From NCBI GenBank assembly GCA_002364555.1, contig DEYM01000039.1, forward strand, positions 19,591-42,652: a stretch of DNA of 23,062 nucleotides, in the 5' to 3' direction. Of the stretch, positions 6,968-15,932 are shown piece after piece; the stretch's first letter is position 1, and each line of letters opens with the position of its first letter. The notes under the pieces are model-generated. The model was not told where the DNA came from. It made no database searches and saw only the letters and a list, made by a program, of their open reading frames with translations. The stretch is from Phycisphaerales bacterium UBA3158 (GTDB taxonomy: Bacteria > Planctomycetota > Phycisphaerae > Phycisphaerales > SM1A02). The position numbers and the translations under genes are program-made.

Positions 6968-9360
6968 GGTGACTCCGCCGATACGACTCTCAGTGGAATG
7001 CGCTCGGTCATCGGTCGATCACAGACCTTGTCATTGCAGGCCTGCCAGGTGAGCATCACGGATGCCTCGGGGTCAATGGAACCTTTGGCCACCAGTGTCA
7101 CGGGGATTCGGATGGTTCCCTCATAGACGTCGATATCGCCTTCTGGTCCGGTGAATGGATGGGCATCAGGCCACAGGGCCGTGACTTCGAGATTGTTTTC
7201 CAACGTACCGATCGACATGCCGATGGTGTACGGATCCTTCTGTTCGGGAGAAGCCAGATGCCACCCCTCCTCTATCTCGACGATCAGCTCGACCGTGACG
7301 GGCTTCATCGACACCTCGATGACCGACGGGTCGACCTTCATCAGGACACGTCCGCTCATGGCGGCTTTCTGCTCCGCGGGCGCCTCGACCAGATCGGGAT
7401 GATCTCGGAGAATTCTCGCAAGTGCCTGTGTTGATTGGGCAGATGACGTCGGCGATCGCTTCATCGTGACGCTCGCCGAATCCAGTGCCTGACGAATATC
7501 GTCATCCAGACGTCCGTCCTCATAAATCGCCTTCAAGCGAACCAGATTCAGGAGCATCGATCCACTTCCGGAGGGAACGGCCCCGTCGTAGAGACCACGA
7601 CCCCTCACGAACAGATCCGACTGATCAGCCTGAGTGTCGAACCAGCCACCGGACTCGACATCCCAGAAACGCTCGCGAGCCTGATCGACGAGCCTTTGTG
7701 CAAACTCCAGCCATTGGGAATCCCTCGTCGATTCATATACGGAGATGAGTCCTCGCACCAGCATCGCATAGTCTTCGAGAAAAGCGGCGATCTTGGCCTG
7801 ACCATTCCGTGATGTGCGAAGAAGCCCGCCCTCGTCGCTCCACATGCTGGAACGGATGAAATCTGCCGCATTCACAGCAGAACTGATGTAGCGATCCTCT
7901 TCCAGAAGCCGCCCCGTATCGGCCATGCCGGAAATCATGAGACCATTCCACCCAGCGATGATCTTGTCGTCCGTGATCGGTTGATCCCTGAGATCCCGAT
8001 GTCTGAGCAGAATTTCGTTGGCTTGTAGAAGCATGGACGAGAGATCGGCCTCCGTGACTTCAAGTGCCACAGCAAGACGATCAGGTCGGTCGATCAGATG
8101 GATCACGTTCTTGGGACCAGGATGATGTGGATCCTGGAAATTGGGTCCCAGATCGAGACCGTAGGCCCTGATGACCAGTTCGATTTCGACCGGATCCATT
8201 CCTCCTTCAGCAAGAACCTCACGAACCTGCTCAGGCGTCCAGATGTAGGACTCGCCTTCTATGGCATTCGACTCGGCGTCCTGAGCCGATAGGTAGGCTC
8301 CGTTTTTCGCGGAGAGCTCCCGAAGCACGTACTCGACCGTCTCTCGGGCGATTTCACAGTAGAACTGGTTACCCGTGAGTCGGCAGGCCCTTGCATAGAC
8401 CGATGCCAACATCGCATTGTCGTAGAGCATCTTCTCGAAATGAGGCACCAGCCACTCGACATCCGTGCTGTATCGATGGAACCCACCACCTATCTGATCG
8501 TACATGCCGCCAGTGGCCATTCGATCCAGAGTATGGAGGACTGACGCTCGGACATCCGTATTGTCCCAGGCCGCCTCCATGAGAAGATCGAGCGTGACGG
8601 GCATCGGAAACTTGTTGGGCCCACTCGAATACCCGGCATGAGTCGGGTCATACATGCTCATCAGCTGTGAAACAGCGGTATCGACTTCCTCTCGACCCAC
8701 CGGTACGGCTGCTGGACGAATACTCAACTGCTCGATGATGGCATCGGCGATCTTGTCGGCCTGCGCCTGGACCATGTCACGCTGGTTCTTCCAGGCATCG
8801 CTGAGTCTGGCTCCCACCGTCAGGAATCCGGGTCGGCCGGAGCGGTCGTCTGGTGGAAAATAGGTTCCACCAAAGAACGGCTTGAGCGTATCGGGCTCCA
8901 TGAAGATCGACATCGGCCAACCGCCGCTACCAGTCATCAACTGGACTGCCGTCATGTAGACGTCATCGATGTCGGGCCGCTCTTCACGATCCATCTTGAT
9001 ATTGATGAAATGCTCGTTCATGAACTCCGCGACCTCGGTGTTCTCGAAGGACTCGCGTTCCATGACATGGCACCAGTAGCAGGTCGAGTATCCGATGCTC
9101 AGGAAGATCGGCTTGTCCTGCAGCCTCGCTGCCTCGAATGCCTCCTCCCCCCATGGGTACCAGTCAATTGGGTTGTAGGCATGCTGCAGAAGATATGGAC
9201 TGGTCTCATCGACGAGCCGATTGGGCGTTCGGTCCTGGACACTTTGTGGCTCGGATGCCATGCAAACCTCACTGATAAGAGGATGAAGGCCGATGAGCAC
9301 CAGCAGGATGCCCAGCAACGGGGAAGATGATGAAAACGAACTGCCTCGGTATGCAATCAT
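6964..9360 (-). CDS. Exported DUF255/YyaL-type thioredoxin-fold protein fused to a DsbD-like C-terminal domain
   Basis: About 798 residues from ATG 9360; GTG 9366 is an alternative and neither has a clear ribosome site. A hydrophobic signal segment (PLLGILLVLIGL) precedes the DUF255 (SSP411/YyaL) domain. That domain has NRLVDETSPYLLQHA, the CxxC motif Cys-Tyr-Trp-Cys (about 94-97), DREERPDIDDVYM and GGWPMSIFM. The long middle part matches the helical (alpha/alpha toroid-like) portion of the family, with HFEKMLYDNA and GGMYDQIGGGFHRYS. The last 120 or so residues resemble the N-terminal domain of DsbD: a beta-rich stretch ending in WQACNDKVCDRP, with two cysteines five residues apart (775 and 780). 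The family is known for a thioredoxin-like fold, but its substrate is not settled. The signal segment plus two cysteine pairs suggest periplasmic redox work (inference). It is the first gene of the probable operon with the asparaginase and POT genes. Confidence 0.88.
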   Translation of the reverse strand: MIAYRGSSFSSSSPLLGILLVLIGLHPLISEVCMASEPQSVQDRTPNRLVDETSPYLLQHAYNPIDWYPWGEEAFEAARLQDKPIFLSIGYSTCYWCHVMERESFENTEVAEFMNEHFINIKMDREERPDIDDVYMTAVQLMTGSGGWPMSIFMEPDTLKPFFGGTYFPPDDRSGRPGFLTVGARLSDAWKNQRDMVQAQADKIADAIIEQLSIRPAAVPVGREEVDTAVSQLMSMYDPTHAGYSSGPNKFPMPVTLDLLMEAAWDNTDVRASVLHTLDRMATGGMYDQIGGGFHRYSTDVEWLVPHFEKMLYDNAMLASVYARACRLTGNQFYCEIARETVEYVLRELSAKNGAYLSAQDAESNAIEGESYIWTPEQVREVLAEGGMDPVEIELVIRAYGLDLGPNFQDPHHPGPKNVIHLIDRPDRLAVALEVTEADLSSMLLQANEILLRHRDLRDQPITDDKIIAGWNGLMISGMADTGRLLEEDRYISSAVNAADFIRSSMWSDEGGLLRTSRNGQAKIAAFLEDYAMLVRGLISVYESTRDSQWLEFAQRLVDQARERFWDVESGGWFDTQADQSDLFVRGRGLYDGAVPSGSGSMLLNLVRLKAIYEDGRLDDDIRQALDSASVTMKRSPTSSAQSTQALARILRDHPDLVEAPAEQKAAMSGRVLMKVDPSVIEVSMKPVTVELIVEIEEGWHLASPEQKDPYTIGMSIGTLENNLEVTALWPDAHPFTGPEGDIDVYEGTIRIPVTLVAKGSIDPEASVMLTWQACNDKVCDRPMTERIPLRVVSAESP

Positions 9361-9422
9361 CCGCACATGCTATCAGGCCCGGTCCCGCAATCTTCCGGGG
9401 CCATCGGGCCGATAGAAGCAGG

Positions 9423-10217
9423 ATGACGGACGTATCCATCGAACTGCTCTCAACGGAATCCCGGGCCTGGCTGCCGCTGATGGGCATCTGCGGACTCCTT
9501 CTCCTGGCAGCTGGCGGGCTGATCGTGAGACTCGGAGCGGTCATGGCTGGGCTGGCGCTGGGCGGGATGGCGGGATGGCTGATATGGAGCGAGCTTCAGC
9601 TGACCGTTCCAAGCTGGCTGATCATGAGCGGTTCATGCATTATCTGCATCGTGCTTGCATTGCTCCTCACTCGCTTCTTCATTGCTGTTCTGCTGGGACT
9701 GATACTGTCGCTCTGGATGACCAGTCTATGCATGGTCTTTCTCCAGTTTGATGGTGATCCTCAGGATTCGATGAAGCCGCTGCCGACCATCATCGGCACC
9801 ATGTTCGCAGTGAAAGCCGACGACCGCGACATCGATCGAAGTCGAGATGAATCGCAACATCCGGGACTTGAACTGTCCGCCAACTTCCATGGAATGCTCG
9901 ATGAGGCCCGGTCCAGCTGGGAAAGCCAGACCCAGACATGGAAGCTCGTGCTACTGAGCTCATTGACCGGCGGGTTCATCATCGGACTGCTGTCGGCAGT
10001 GGTCCTGCCCAGGTGTTCGGTCATGTACATGAGCTGCTTCTGGGGCAGCCTTCTGCTCCTGGCTGCCTTGATCGGTCTCTTCTCGCAGGCGAGTACCGGT
10101 CAGGGACCATGGGATTCATGGATGGCGATGATTCTCGCCTGGACGGCGATCTCAGCGACCGGACTGGCGGTTCAGTCGATCCTCGACAGAGGTCCCGTCA
10201 GTGAGCATGGGAACTGA
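9423..10217 (+). CDS. Multi-pass membrane protein of unknown function
   Basis: The 264-residue protein starts at ATG 9423; an open frame continues upstream to 9327 but would overlap the divergent DUF255 gene. It has about four hydrophobic segments in the first 100 residues. A hydrophilic stretch follows at roughly 105-165, with an acidic part (DDRDIDRSRDE) and a possible amphipathic helix. About three further membrane segments follow. I do not recognise a family; the hydrophobic pattern is loosely like other small seven-helix membrane proteins of unknown function. It is divergent from the DUF255 gene with only about 60 bases between starts, and its 3' end overlaps the convergent nuoN by 66 bases. 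The gene stands alone in its orientation, so context gives no function. Confidence 0.7.
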   Translation: MTDVSIELLSTESRAWLPLMGICGLLLLAAGGLIVRLGAVMAGLALGGMAGWLIWSELQLTVPSWLIMSGSCIICIVLALLLTRFFIAVLLGLILSLWMTSLCMVFLQFDGDPQDSMKPLPTIIGTMFAVKADDRDIDRSRDESQHPGLELSANFHGMLDEARSSWESQTQTWKLVLLSSLTGGFIIGLLSAVVLPRCSVMYMSCFWGSLLLLAALIGLFSQASTGQGPWDSWMAMILAWTAISATGLAVQSILDRGPVSEHGN

Positions 10218-11774
10218 TGGTTCGGTGTCATCAGCCACCGCACTGGACTCGTTCTTGAATTCGACGGCTGTTTGAGCCGAATATCTCGATTGATCAACGA
10301 GCCATGAAAGAAACACGGGCAGGATGATGATGGCGGCGGCCATGGCCAATCCAGCGAATCGAGGGAATCGACTGGGGCCATTTTCAACGGTTTCACTTCG
10401 AGCGGTCGGTGAAGCCATGATCGGAACTGCGACCAGCTTGAGGTAGTACCAGCCACTGATGGCGCTGTTGACGGCTGCAATGACGACGAGGACCAGATGT
10501 CCCGTCTGGATGCCGGCTATGAACAGCAGCAGCTTTCCCCAGAATCCCAGAAGCGGAGGGAATCCAAGAAGAGATCCAGAGGAGAGGCCAAGAACGGCCG
10601 CCATGGCTGGATGTCGCTGACGAAGACCGGACAGGTCATCGAAAGTTGAGAGTTCCTCACCACGCCGCTGAAGACCCGAGAGCACACTGAATGCAGCCGT
10701 GTTGCCGATCCCGTAGGTCATCAGATAGAGAAGTACGGCCGTGTAGCCCAGACCTGGGCCCGCGATGATGCCGATGAGTATGTATCCACTATGGGCGATC
10801 GAACTGTAGGCAAGCATTCGCTTTGGTGATTTCTGAAGAAGCGCACCGATGTTGCCAAGCGTCATGGTCAAGACGGCGATCACCCAGAGCATCATGAGGA
10901 TGGGTCCAGGCAGGCGAGTGGCGACCTCATCCACACCCGTTGCAACCAGAATCATCATGATGGCCAACGCGCCTGCGGCCTTTGGAACGAATCCAAGGAA
11001 TGCCGTTACCGGTGAAGCCGCACCTTCATAGACATCCGCCGCATAGAGATGCAGAGGTGCCGCCGCGAGCTTGTACGCTATCCCGAAGAGTGCGAGCAGC
11101 AGCCCTCCGATGGTGAGGGCACTGAGTCCCCCATTGTCCATCTGTGTCTGAAGAACGACACGCATGTCCTCGAACTCGATTGTCCCGGTCGATGCATAGA
11201 GCAAGGCGAAGCCATAGAGGAAGAAGGCCGCCGACATGGCGCCGAGGAAGAAATACTTCATCGCCGCTTCCTGGGCGATTCGCTTGTTTCGACTCATCGC
11301 CACCATGACATAGGTCGGCAGAGAGGTCAGCTCGAGGGCCAGAAAGAGCCAGATGAGGTCATTGGCCGTGCAGACGAGCATGAGTCCCGCGAGACTCAGC
11401 AGCATGAACGCGTAGTACTCGCCTCGACCGGCACGCAGGGGATCGAACCGGAGCTTGCCATCGGCGATCGACTGTTCGAGCTTTCGATCGACGCTACCGA
11501 CCGAGACCATGATCAGCAGCAGGCCCACACAGGCCGTCACGACACCGATCCATCTTCCGAGCCCGGGCATCAGGAAGGTGGTCGACTCGAGACACTCCGC
11601 ATTGAATACATAGGCTGACGCCACGCCCGATGCCGCCACGAAAAGACCTGCCACCGCTGGTGTGGATCTTCGAACCGTGCTGGAACGCATCAAGCCGGTG
11701 ATCGCTGTGAACACCACTCCGACGAGAAGAATCGCTTCAGGAATCAGGAACCAGAGATGGTTGCTCATCGTCAT
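10152..11774 (-). CDS. nuoN: NADH-quinone oxidoreductase subunit N
   Basis: Antiporter-like membrane subunit of respiratory complex I that helps couple quinone reduction to proton pumping. The 540-residue protein has about 14 hydrophobic segments and the ND2/NuoN core AAAPLHLYAADVYEGAASPV. It also has LALELTSLPTYVMVA with the conserved membrane glutamate (about residue 148) and MLAYSSIAHSGYILIG. The start at ATG 11774 overlaps the nuoM stop (ATGA); ATG 11768 is a second candidate. After the last membrane segment comes a polar tail of about 50 residues, whose end lies in the 66 bases shared with the convergent membrane-protein gene. NuoN of Escherichia coli is about 485 residues, so the tail accounts for the extra length. 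It is the last gene of nuoJKLMN. Confidence 0.95.
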   Translation of the reverse strand: MTMSNHLWFLIPEAILLVGVVFTAITGLMRSSTVRRSTPAVAGLFVAASGVASAYVFNAECLESTTFLMPGLGRWIGVVTACVGLLLIMVSVGSVDRKLEQSIADGKLRFDPLRAGRGEYYAFMLLSLAGLMLVCTANDLIWLFLALELTSLPTYVMVAMSRNKRIAQEAAMKYFFLGAMSAAFFLYGFALLYASTGTIEFEDMRVVLQTQMDNGGLSALTIGGLLLALFGIAYKLAAAPLHLYAADVYEGAASPVTAFLGFVPKAAGALAIMMILVATGVDEVATRLPGPILMMLWVIAVLTMTLGNIGALLQKSPKRMLAYSSIAHSGYILIGIIAGPGLGYTAVLLYLMTYGIGNTAAFSVLSGLQRRGEELSTFDDLSGLRQRHPAMAAVLGLSSGSLLGFPPLLGFWGKLLLFIAGIQTGHLVLVVIAAVNSAISGWYYLKLVAVPIMASPTARSETVENGPSRFPRFAGLAMAAAIIILPVFLSWLVDQSRYSAQTAVEFKNESSAVADDTEPSVPMLTDGTSVEDRLNRQSGR

Positions 11775-13360
11775 GGGGTCGCATCTCCAGCCAAGAGCGA
11801 GACACCCAGCTCACGAGCCTGCTGAGCCGCCTCGGTGACCGCTTCAGGATAGATCGCCAGTGCGTCGGTAACTGATCCAGCCATGGCATCGATCGCGATC
11901 CATGGTTGCACACCAAGGACGACACACATGATCGCCAGTGGCACGAGAACCGTTATCTCGCGGATGGAAAGATCCGTCGAGAGCTCGTGATGATCCGAGC
12001 CGGCAGGCTCGCGAAGAGGTCCGAAGACGATCTTGCCGACCATTATCAGCAGATACATCGCCGCCACGATCATTCCCAGGGCCGCGATGGCCGCGAACCA
12101 TGGACCCATGACTCCCGGATAGGCGCCTGTGTCACCTGCCGCGAAGGTCGCGATGAGACACAGGAATTCCGAGACGAATCCATTGAGACCGGGCAGTCCA
12201 ACCGATGCCAGCACGAAGAAGACCATGAAGAAGGACCACACGGGCATCTTCGAAGCCAGACCACCGATCGAATCCATGTCTCGAGTGTGGTAACGCTCGT
12301 ACATCATGCCGATCAGGAAGAACAACGCCCCCGTCGAGAGGCCATGGTTGATCATGTAGAGGACAGCGCCCTGCAGTCCCATCGGATTCAAGGCGAACAG
12401 ACCAAGCACGCAGAAACCAAGGTGGCTCACCGAGGAATAGGCAACGAGCTTCTTCACATCTGTCTGGATCCAGCAGATCAATCCCGCGTAGATGATTCCG
12501 ATGATGGCCAGAATGCCGATGATCGGTGCCCAGTCCACCACCGCTTCAGGAGCCATGGGCAGGACGAATCGGTAGATTCCATAGGTACCCAGCTTCAGCA
12601 GTACACCAGCCAATATGACCGAGCCCGCAGTCGGCGCCTCCGTATGGGCCAGAGGCAGCCAGGTATGCACGGGGAACAGGGGAATCTTGACGGCGAATCC
12701 GATCATCAGGGCTGCCAGCAGCCAGACCTGCTCAGTCATGCTCAGGTTGGCGACCGCGAAGCTCGACAACGCATCGATCTGGAATGACCAGTCTCCATGC
12801 ATCTGAGCATAGCTCCAGGCCACATAGAGGAAGCCAACCAGAGCGATCATCGATCCGGTGAAGGTGTAGAGGAAGAACTTCACGCAGGCACGTGCCCGCC
12901 CCGAACCGCCGTAGATCGCGATCAGGAAGTACATCGGAACCAACGTGAACTCGAAGCAGACGTAGAAGAAGACCAGGTCCTTGGCCAGGAACACGCCGAT
13001 CATGGCCGCCTCGATCACCAGAAGCCAGCCGTAGTATTCCTTCAGTCGGTCCGATACCGCCGTCCATGAACCCAATACCGCCAGCGGCATGAGGAAGGTC
13101 GTCAGCAGGATCAGGAGCATCGAGATCGAGTCGGCCCCGATCGACAGATTGATCCCAACCTCGGCCATCAGTGGCAGGCTTGAGACCAGTCCGAATTCTC
13201 CGGTACCCCAGGCACCGAACTGAATCGCGGCCTGGATGCTGACACCGAAAGTCACCAACGTCGTCAACAACGCAAGACTACGAGCGGCTCTGCCGGAAGA
13301 CAGAATCACTCCGATTCCGCCAATCAGCGGAAGCACCAGCATGATCCAACCCCAGATCAA
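11771..13360 (-). CDS. nuoM: NADH-quinone oxidoreductase subunit M
   Basis: Second antiporter-like subunit of complex I in the inner membrane. The 529 residues include FYVCFEFTLVPMYFLIAIYG with the conserved glutamate (about 137), and KIPLFPVHTWLPLAHTEAPT with the conserved lysine (about 225). LVAYSSVSHLGFCVLG is also present. All are typical of NuoM/ND4, and the length is close to the family norm (about 509). I place the start at TTG 13360, which overlaps the nuoL stop (TGA 13357-13359) and has a strong AGGAGG six bases upstream. The next in-frame ATG (13342) is too far from that site. The frame stays open upstream to 13579, but that part lies inside nuoL, is Arg/His-rich and unlike NuoM, so I reject it. 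Confidence 0.95.
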   Translation of the reverse strand: MIWGWIMLVLPLIGGIGVILSSGRAARSLALLTTLVTFGVSIQAAIQFGAWGTGEFGLVSSLPLMAEVGINLSIGADSISMLLILLTTFLMPLAVLGSWTAVSDRLKEYYGWLLVIEAAMIGVFLAKDLVFFYVCFEFTLVPMYFLIAIYGGSGRARACVKFFLYTFTGSMIALVGFLYVAWSYAQMHGDWSFQIDALSSFAVANLSMTEQVWLLAALMIGFAVKIPLFPVHTWLPLAHTEAPTAGSVILAGVLLKLGTYGIYRFVLPMAPEAVVDWAPIIGILAIIGIIYAGLICWIQTDVKKLVAYSSVSHLGFCVLGLFALNPMGLQGAVLYMINHGLSTGALFFLIGMMYERYHTRDMDSIGGLASKMPVWSFFMVFFVLASVGLPGLNGFVSEFLCLIATFAAGDTGAYPGVMGPWFAAIAALGMIVAAMYLLIMVGKIVFGPLREPAGSDHHELSTDLSIREITVLVPLAIMCVVLGVQPWIAIDAMAGSVTDALAIYPEAVTEAAQQARELGVSLLAGDATP

Positions 13361-15606
13361 CTGCCACCTCCTGCTTGCCAGAACTGCATGAAGAGGATCA
13401 TCAGCAAGGCGATCAATGCTACGCCTCCGGCCATCGTGACCGCATACGACTGGACGATGCCGTTCTGCAACGGCTGGAACCAGCGAGCGACAAGTCGCGG
13501 AATGCGTGCAATACCATCGACCAGAAGTCCATCGATGATGAACCTGTCGAAGGCGTACATCAGATGACTGGCGATCCACAGTGGCGATCTGACGAGACCG
13601 ATGTAGATCTCATCGATGTACCACTTTCGTTCCATCGCACGGGGCAACCAGGCGATCCACCATCTTCTCATGAGCATCGACTTGAGACGATCGGCATCCT
13701 GGCGTCTGAAGAGATGGAGCCAGGCTGCCAGCAGGATACCGAGCCCGCCGACCACACCGGAGATGTAGTACATCGCCTTGTGGGGATCCATTCCCAGAAT
13801 GGTTGCATGGGCATGATCCTCATGTCCATGAGAAGCATCGTGATCATGACCATCAAGCTGAAGACTCTCGGAGAGCGGCAGGCCGTGACGATCGAGCCCG
13901 GGCAGACCACCTCGAGCGGTCGAGTCGTGCACCATGTCGGCGACCCATCCTCCAGTGAGCTGGGTATCGGCCTTGGTATCCATGAAGTAGGGAACAGCGG
14001 CCACCAATGCACCGATGGCAATGACTGCCATGACGAAGTTCATGGCGAACCTTGGTGCATGTGGATGGAACTCGCCACCATGATGGTCATCACCGTGATC
14101 ATCGTCTCCAGGCTCGTATTCGACCTTGCCCAGGCAGACCCTGAACCAGACACGGAACGTGTAGTAGGCCGTCAGGAATGCGGTGAACAAGGCGATCCAA
14201 CCCAACGCCTCGAAGCCGGGCCCCTGGGTGACGAATGCCTCCGCGAGAATCGCGTCCTTTGAGAAGTAGCCTGATGTCAACGGGAAACCCGCCAAGGCCA
14301 GACAGCCGATCAGCATCGCTATGGACGTGATTCGCCAACCGGGAATTTTTATCAGACCCGACAGTTTCCTCAGATCCAGCTGTCCGGCGAAGCCGTGCAT
14401 GATCGTGCCGCAGGTCAGGAACAAGGCCGCCTTGAAGAAGGCATGTGTGAAGACGTGATAGGCGGCGCCATACGTGGAAAGCACGCCCAGCCCCAGGAAC
14501 ATGTAGCCCAGCTGGGACACTGTGGAATAGGCCATGATCCGCTTGATGTCGTGTTGAGCCAGTCCGATCGTGGCCGCCAACAATGCCGTCAAGCCACCGA
14601 CCCAGGCAACGACGTGCAGGGATTCCGGTGCCAGCAGGAAGAACTCGTATGTCCTGGCCACGAGATAGATTCCGGCGGTCACCATCGTGGCGGCATGGAT
14701 CAGGGCTGACACCGGAGTCGGACCTTCCATGGCATCCGGCAGCCAGACGTACAACGGAATCTGAGCGGATTTGCCAAAGGCGGCCAGCATGAGGAACCAA
14801 GGGATCACACTCACGGACCATCCTTCGTAGGCATCCTTCCATTGGCCGGATGCGATGACGTCCATGAGTTCGTCGTACTGAATGGTCCCGAAGGTGGTCC
14901 AGATCAGGTAGATCGCGAGTGCCAGCCCCAGATCGCCGATGCGATTCATGATGAAGGCTTTTTTCGCGGCTGCTACGGCAGCAGGCTTGTTGTAGTAGTA
15001 GCCAATCAACCAGTAGGAAGCGAATCCAACACCCTCCCAGCCCAGATAGAGCATCAGGAGATTGTCACCGAGCACAAGGCACACCATCGCGAAGAGGAAC
15101 ACGCTGACGCCTGCGAAGAAGCGGGTGTATCCCTTGCCCAGATCACCTTCCATGTATTCACTGGCGTAGTAGGTGATCAGAGTTCCAAGACCGGTCACGA
15201 ACATGATCCAGAGCAATGACAGTGAATCGATGTAGAGCGTGAAGTTGGCAGAGAAGCTCGCCGCGGTCTCGCCCTGACCCCAGGAGAGGTTGATCCAGGA
15301 GAGAATCGGTATCAGTTCCGGAGTACCGGTGTAATCCAGGTAGAGAAGAACGGAGAAGACGAACGAACCAAGAAGACTTCCCGTTGTGATCCAGGCGGGC
15401 AGCTTCGTCTTGACCTTCATCGCAGCACAGAGACCGCAGAGGATCAGGGAGATCAACGGCAGATACAGGATGAAGCCGGCCCACCAGTGCTGTGGAACGA
15501 CCTCGACCTGACTGGTGAGAACAGGGACCGTGTCCGGCAGATCACCGGAGACGAGCTGGTCGGCGGTGAACGAGAACACCGAATTGATGAGGGACTGTGG
15601 AATCAT
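13357..15606 (-). CDS. nuoL: NADH-quinone oxidoreductase subunit L
   Basis: Largest antiporter-like subunit of complex I, at the far end of the membrane arm. The 749 residues contain LYLGWEGVGFASYWLIGYYY with the conserved glutamate (about 191). FGKSAQIPLYVWLPDAMEGP holds the conserved lysine (about 279), and LIHAATMVTAGIYLV and MAYSTVSQLGYMFLGLG are also present. The protein is over 100 residues longer than E. coli NuoL (613). Two hydrophilic loops in the C-terminal third account for much of this, both rich in His and Asp (bases about 14070-14110 and 13800-13860). The C-terminal region still ends in the expected amphipathic and membrane parts (RKWYIDEIYIG, then FDRFIIDGLLVDGIARI). ATG 15606 overlaps the nuoK stop (15603-15605) by four bases. 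Confidence 0.95.
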   Translation of the reverse strand: MIPQSLINSVFSFTADQLVSGDLPDTVPVLTSQVEVVPQHWWAGFILYLPLISLILCGLCAAMKVKTKLPAWITTGSLLGSFVFSVLLYLDYTGTPELIPILSWINLSWGQGETAASFSANFTLYIDSLSLLWIMFVTGLGTLITYYASEYMEGDLGKGYTRFFAGVSVFLFAMVCLVLGDNLLMLYLGWEGVGFASYWLIGYYYNKPAAVAAAKKAFIMNRIGDLGLALAIYLIWTTFGTIQYDELMDVIASGQWKDAYEGWSVSVIPWFLMLAAFGKSAQIPLYVWLPDAMEGPTPVSALIHAATMVTAGIYLVARTYEFFLLAPESLHVVAWVGGLTALLAATIGLAQHDIKRIMAYSTVSQLGYMFLGLGVLSTYGAAYHVFTHAFFKAALFLTCGTIMHGFAGQLDLRKLSGLIKIPGWRITSIAMLIGCLALAGFPLTSGYFSKDAILAEAFVTQGPGFEALGWIALFTAFLTAYYTFRVWFRVCLGKVEYEPGDDDHGDDHHGGEFHPHAPRFAMNFVMAVIAIGALVAAVPYFMDTKADTQLTGGWVADMVHDSTARGGLPGLDRHGLPLSESLQLDGHDHDASHGHEDHAHATILGMDPHKAMYYISGVVGGLGILLAAWLHLFRRQDADRLKSMLMRRWWIAWLPRAMERKWYIDEIYIGLVRSPLWIASHLMYAFDRFIIDGLLVDGIARIPRLVARWFQPLQNGIVQSYAVTMAGGVALIALLMILFMQFWQAGGGS
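13366..13372 (-). promoter_or_regulatory. Strong ribosome binding site for nuoM, embedded in the nuoL end
   Basis: AGGAGGT on the minus strand lies five bases before TTG 13358-13360. It is encoded by the last Gly codons of nuoL (Ala-Gly-Gly-Gly-Ser-stop). It supports a TTG start and coupling of nuoM translation to nuoL. Confidence 0.75.
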
Positions 15607-15932
15607 TCTCGAAGATCCCTCCAGTCCTCGGCATTGAGTGTCGACTTACGCCTGAACAGCAGGACGACCAGCGCCAGAGCCAGAGCGGCTTCCGCTGCCG
15701 CAACCGTCAGGATGAAGATCACGAATACCTGTCCTGAAAAATCGTAGTAGTAACGCCCTGCGGCCACCATGGCGATCGCAGCCGCCTGGAACATGAGTTC
15801 GGTGCAGAGGAACATCACGATGAGATTCCTCCGGGAGAGGAAGCCTACGAGGCCGATCACGAAGAGCACGCCACTCAGAAGCAGATAGTGAGCCAGTGCG
15901 AGCTGTCCGAATTCAGAGGCGAGGAGGATCAT
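15603..15932 (-). CDS. nuoK: NADH-quinone oxidoreductase subunit K
   Basis: Small complex I membrane subunit (ND4L type) of 109 residues, close to the usual 100. It has three membrane segments and the two conserved membrane glutamates of the proton path: Glu45 in FLCTELMFQAAAIAMVA and Glu81 in LTVAAAEAALALALVVLLFR. ATG 15932 overlaps the nuoJ stop (15929-15931). Its own stop overlaps the nuoL start. The N-terminal ten residues before the first helix are a little longer than in E. coli. Confidence 0.95.
   Translation of the reverse strand: MILLASEFGQLALAHYLLLSGVLFVIGLVGFLSRRNLIVMFLCTELMFQAAAIAMVAAGRYYYDFSGQVFVIFILTVAAAEAALALALVVLLFRRKSTLNAEDWRDLRE

Noticed and set aside
11906..12787. A 293-codon open frame antisense to nuoM
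   Set aside because: It is a Gln/His/Arg/Asp-rich complement of a membrane-protein gene, with no family features.
13375..14262. A 295-codon open frame antisense to nuoL
   Set aside because: Composition is His/Asp/Glu-rich because it complements nuoL codons; there is no domain and no start signal.
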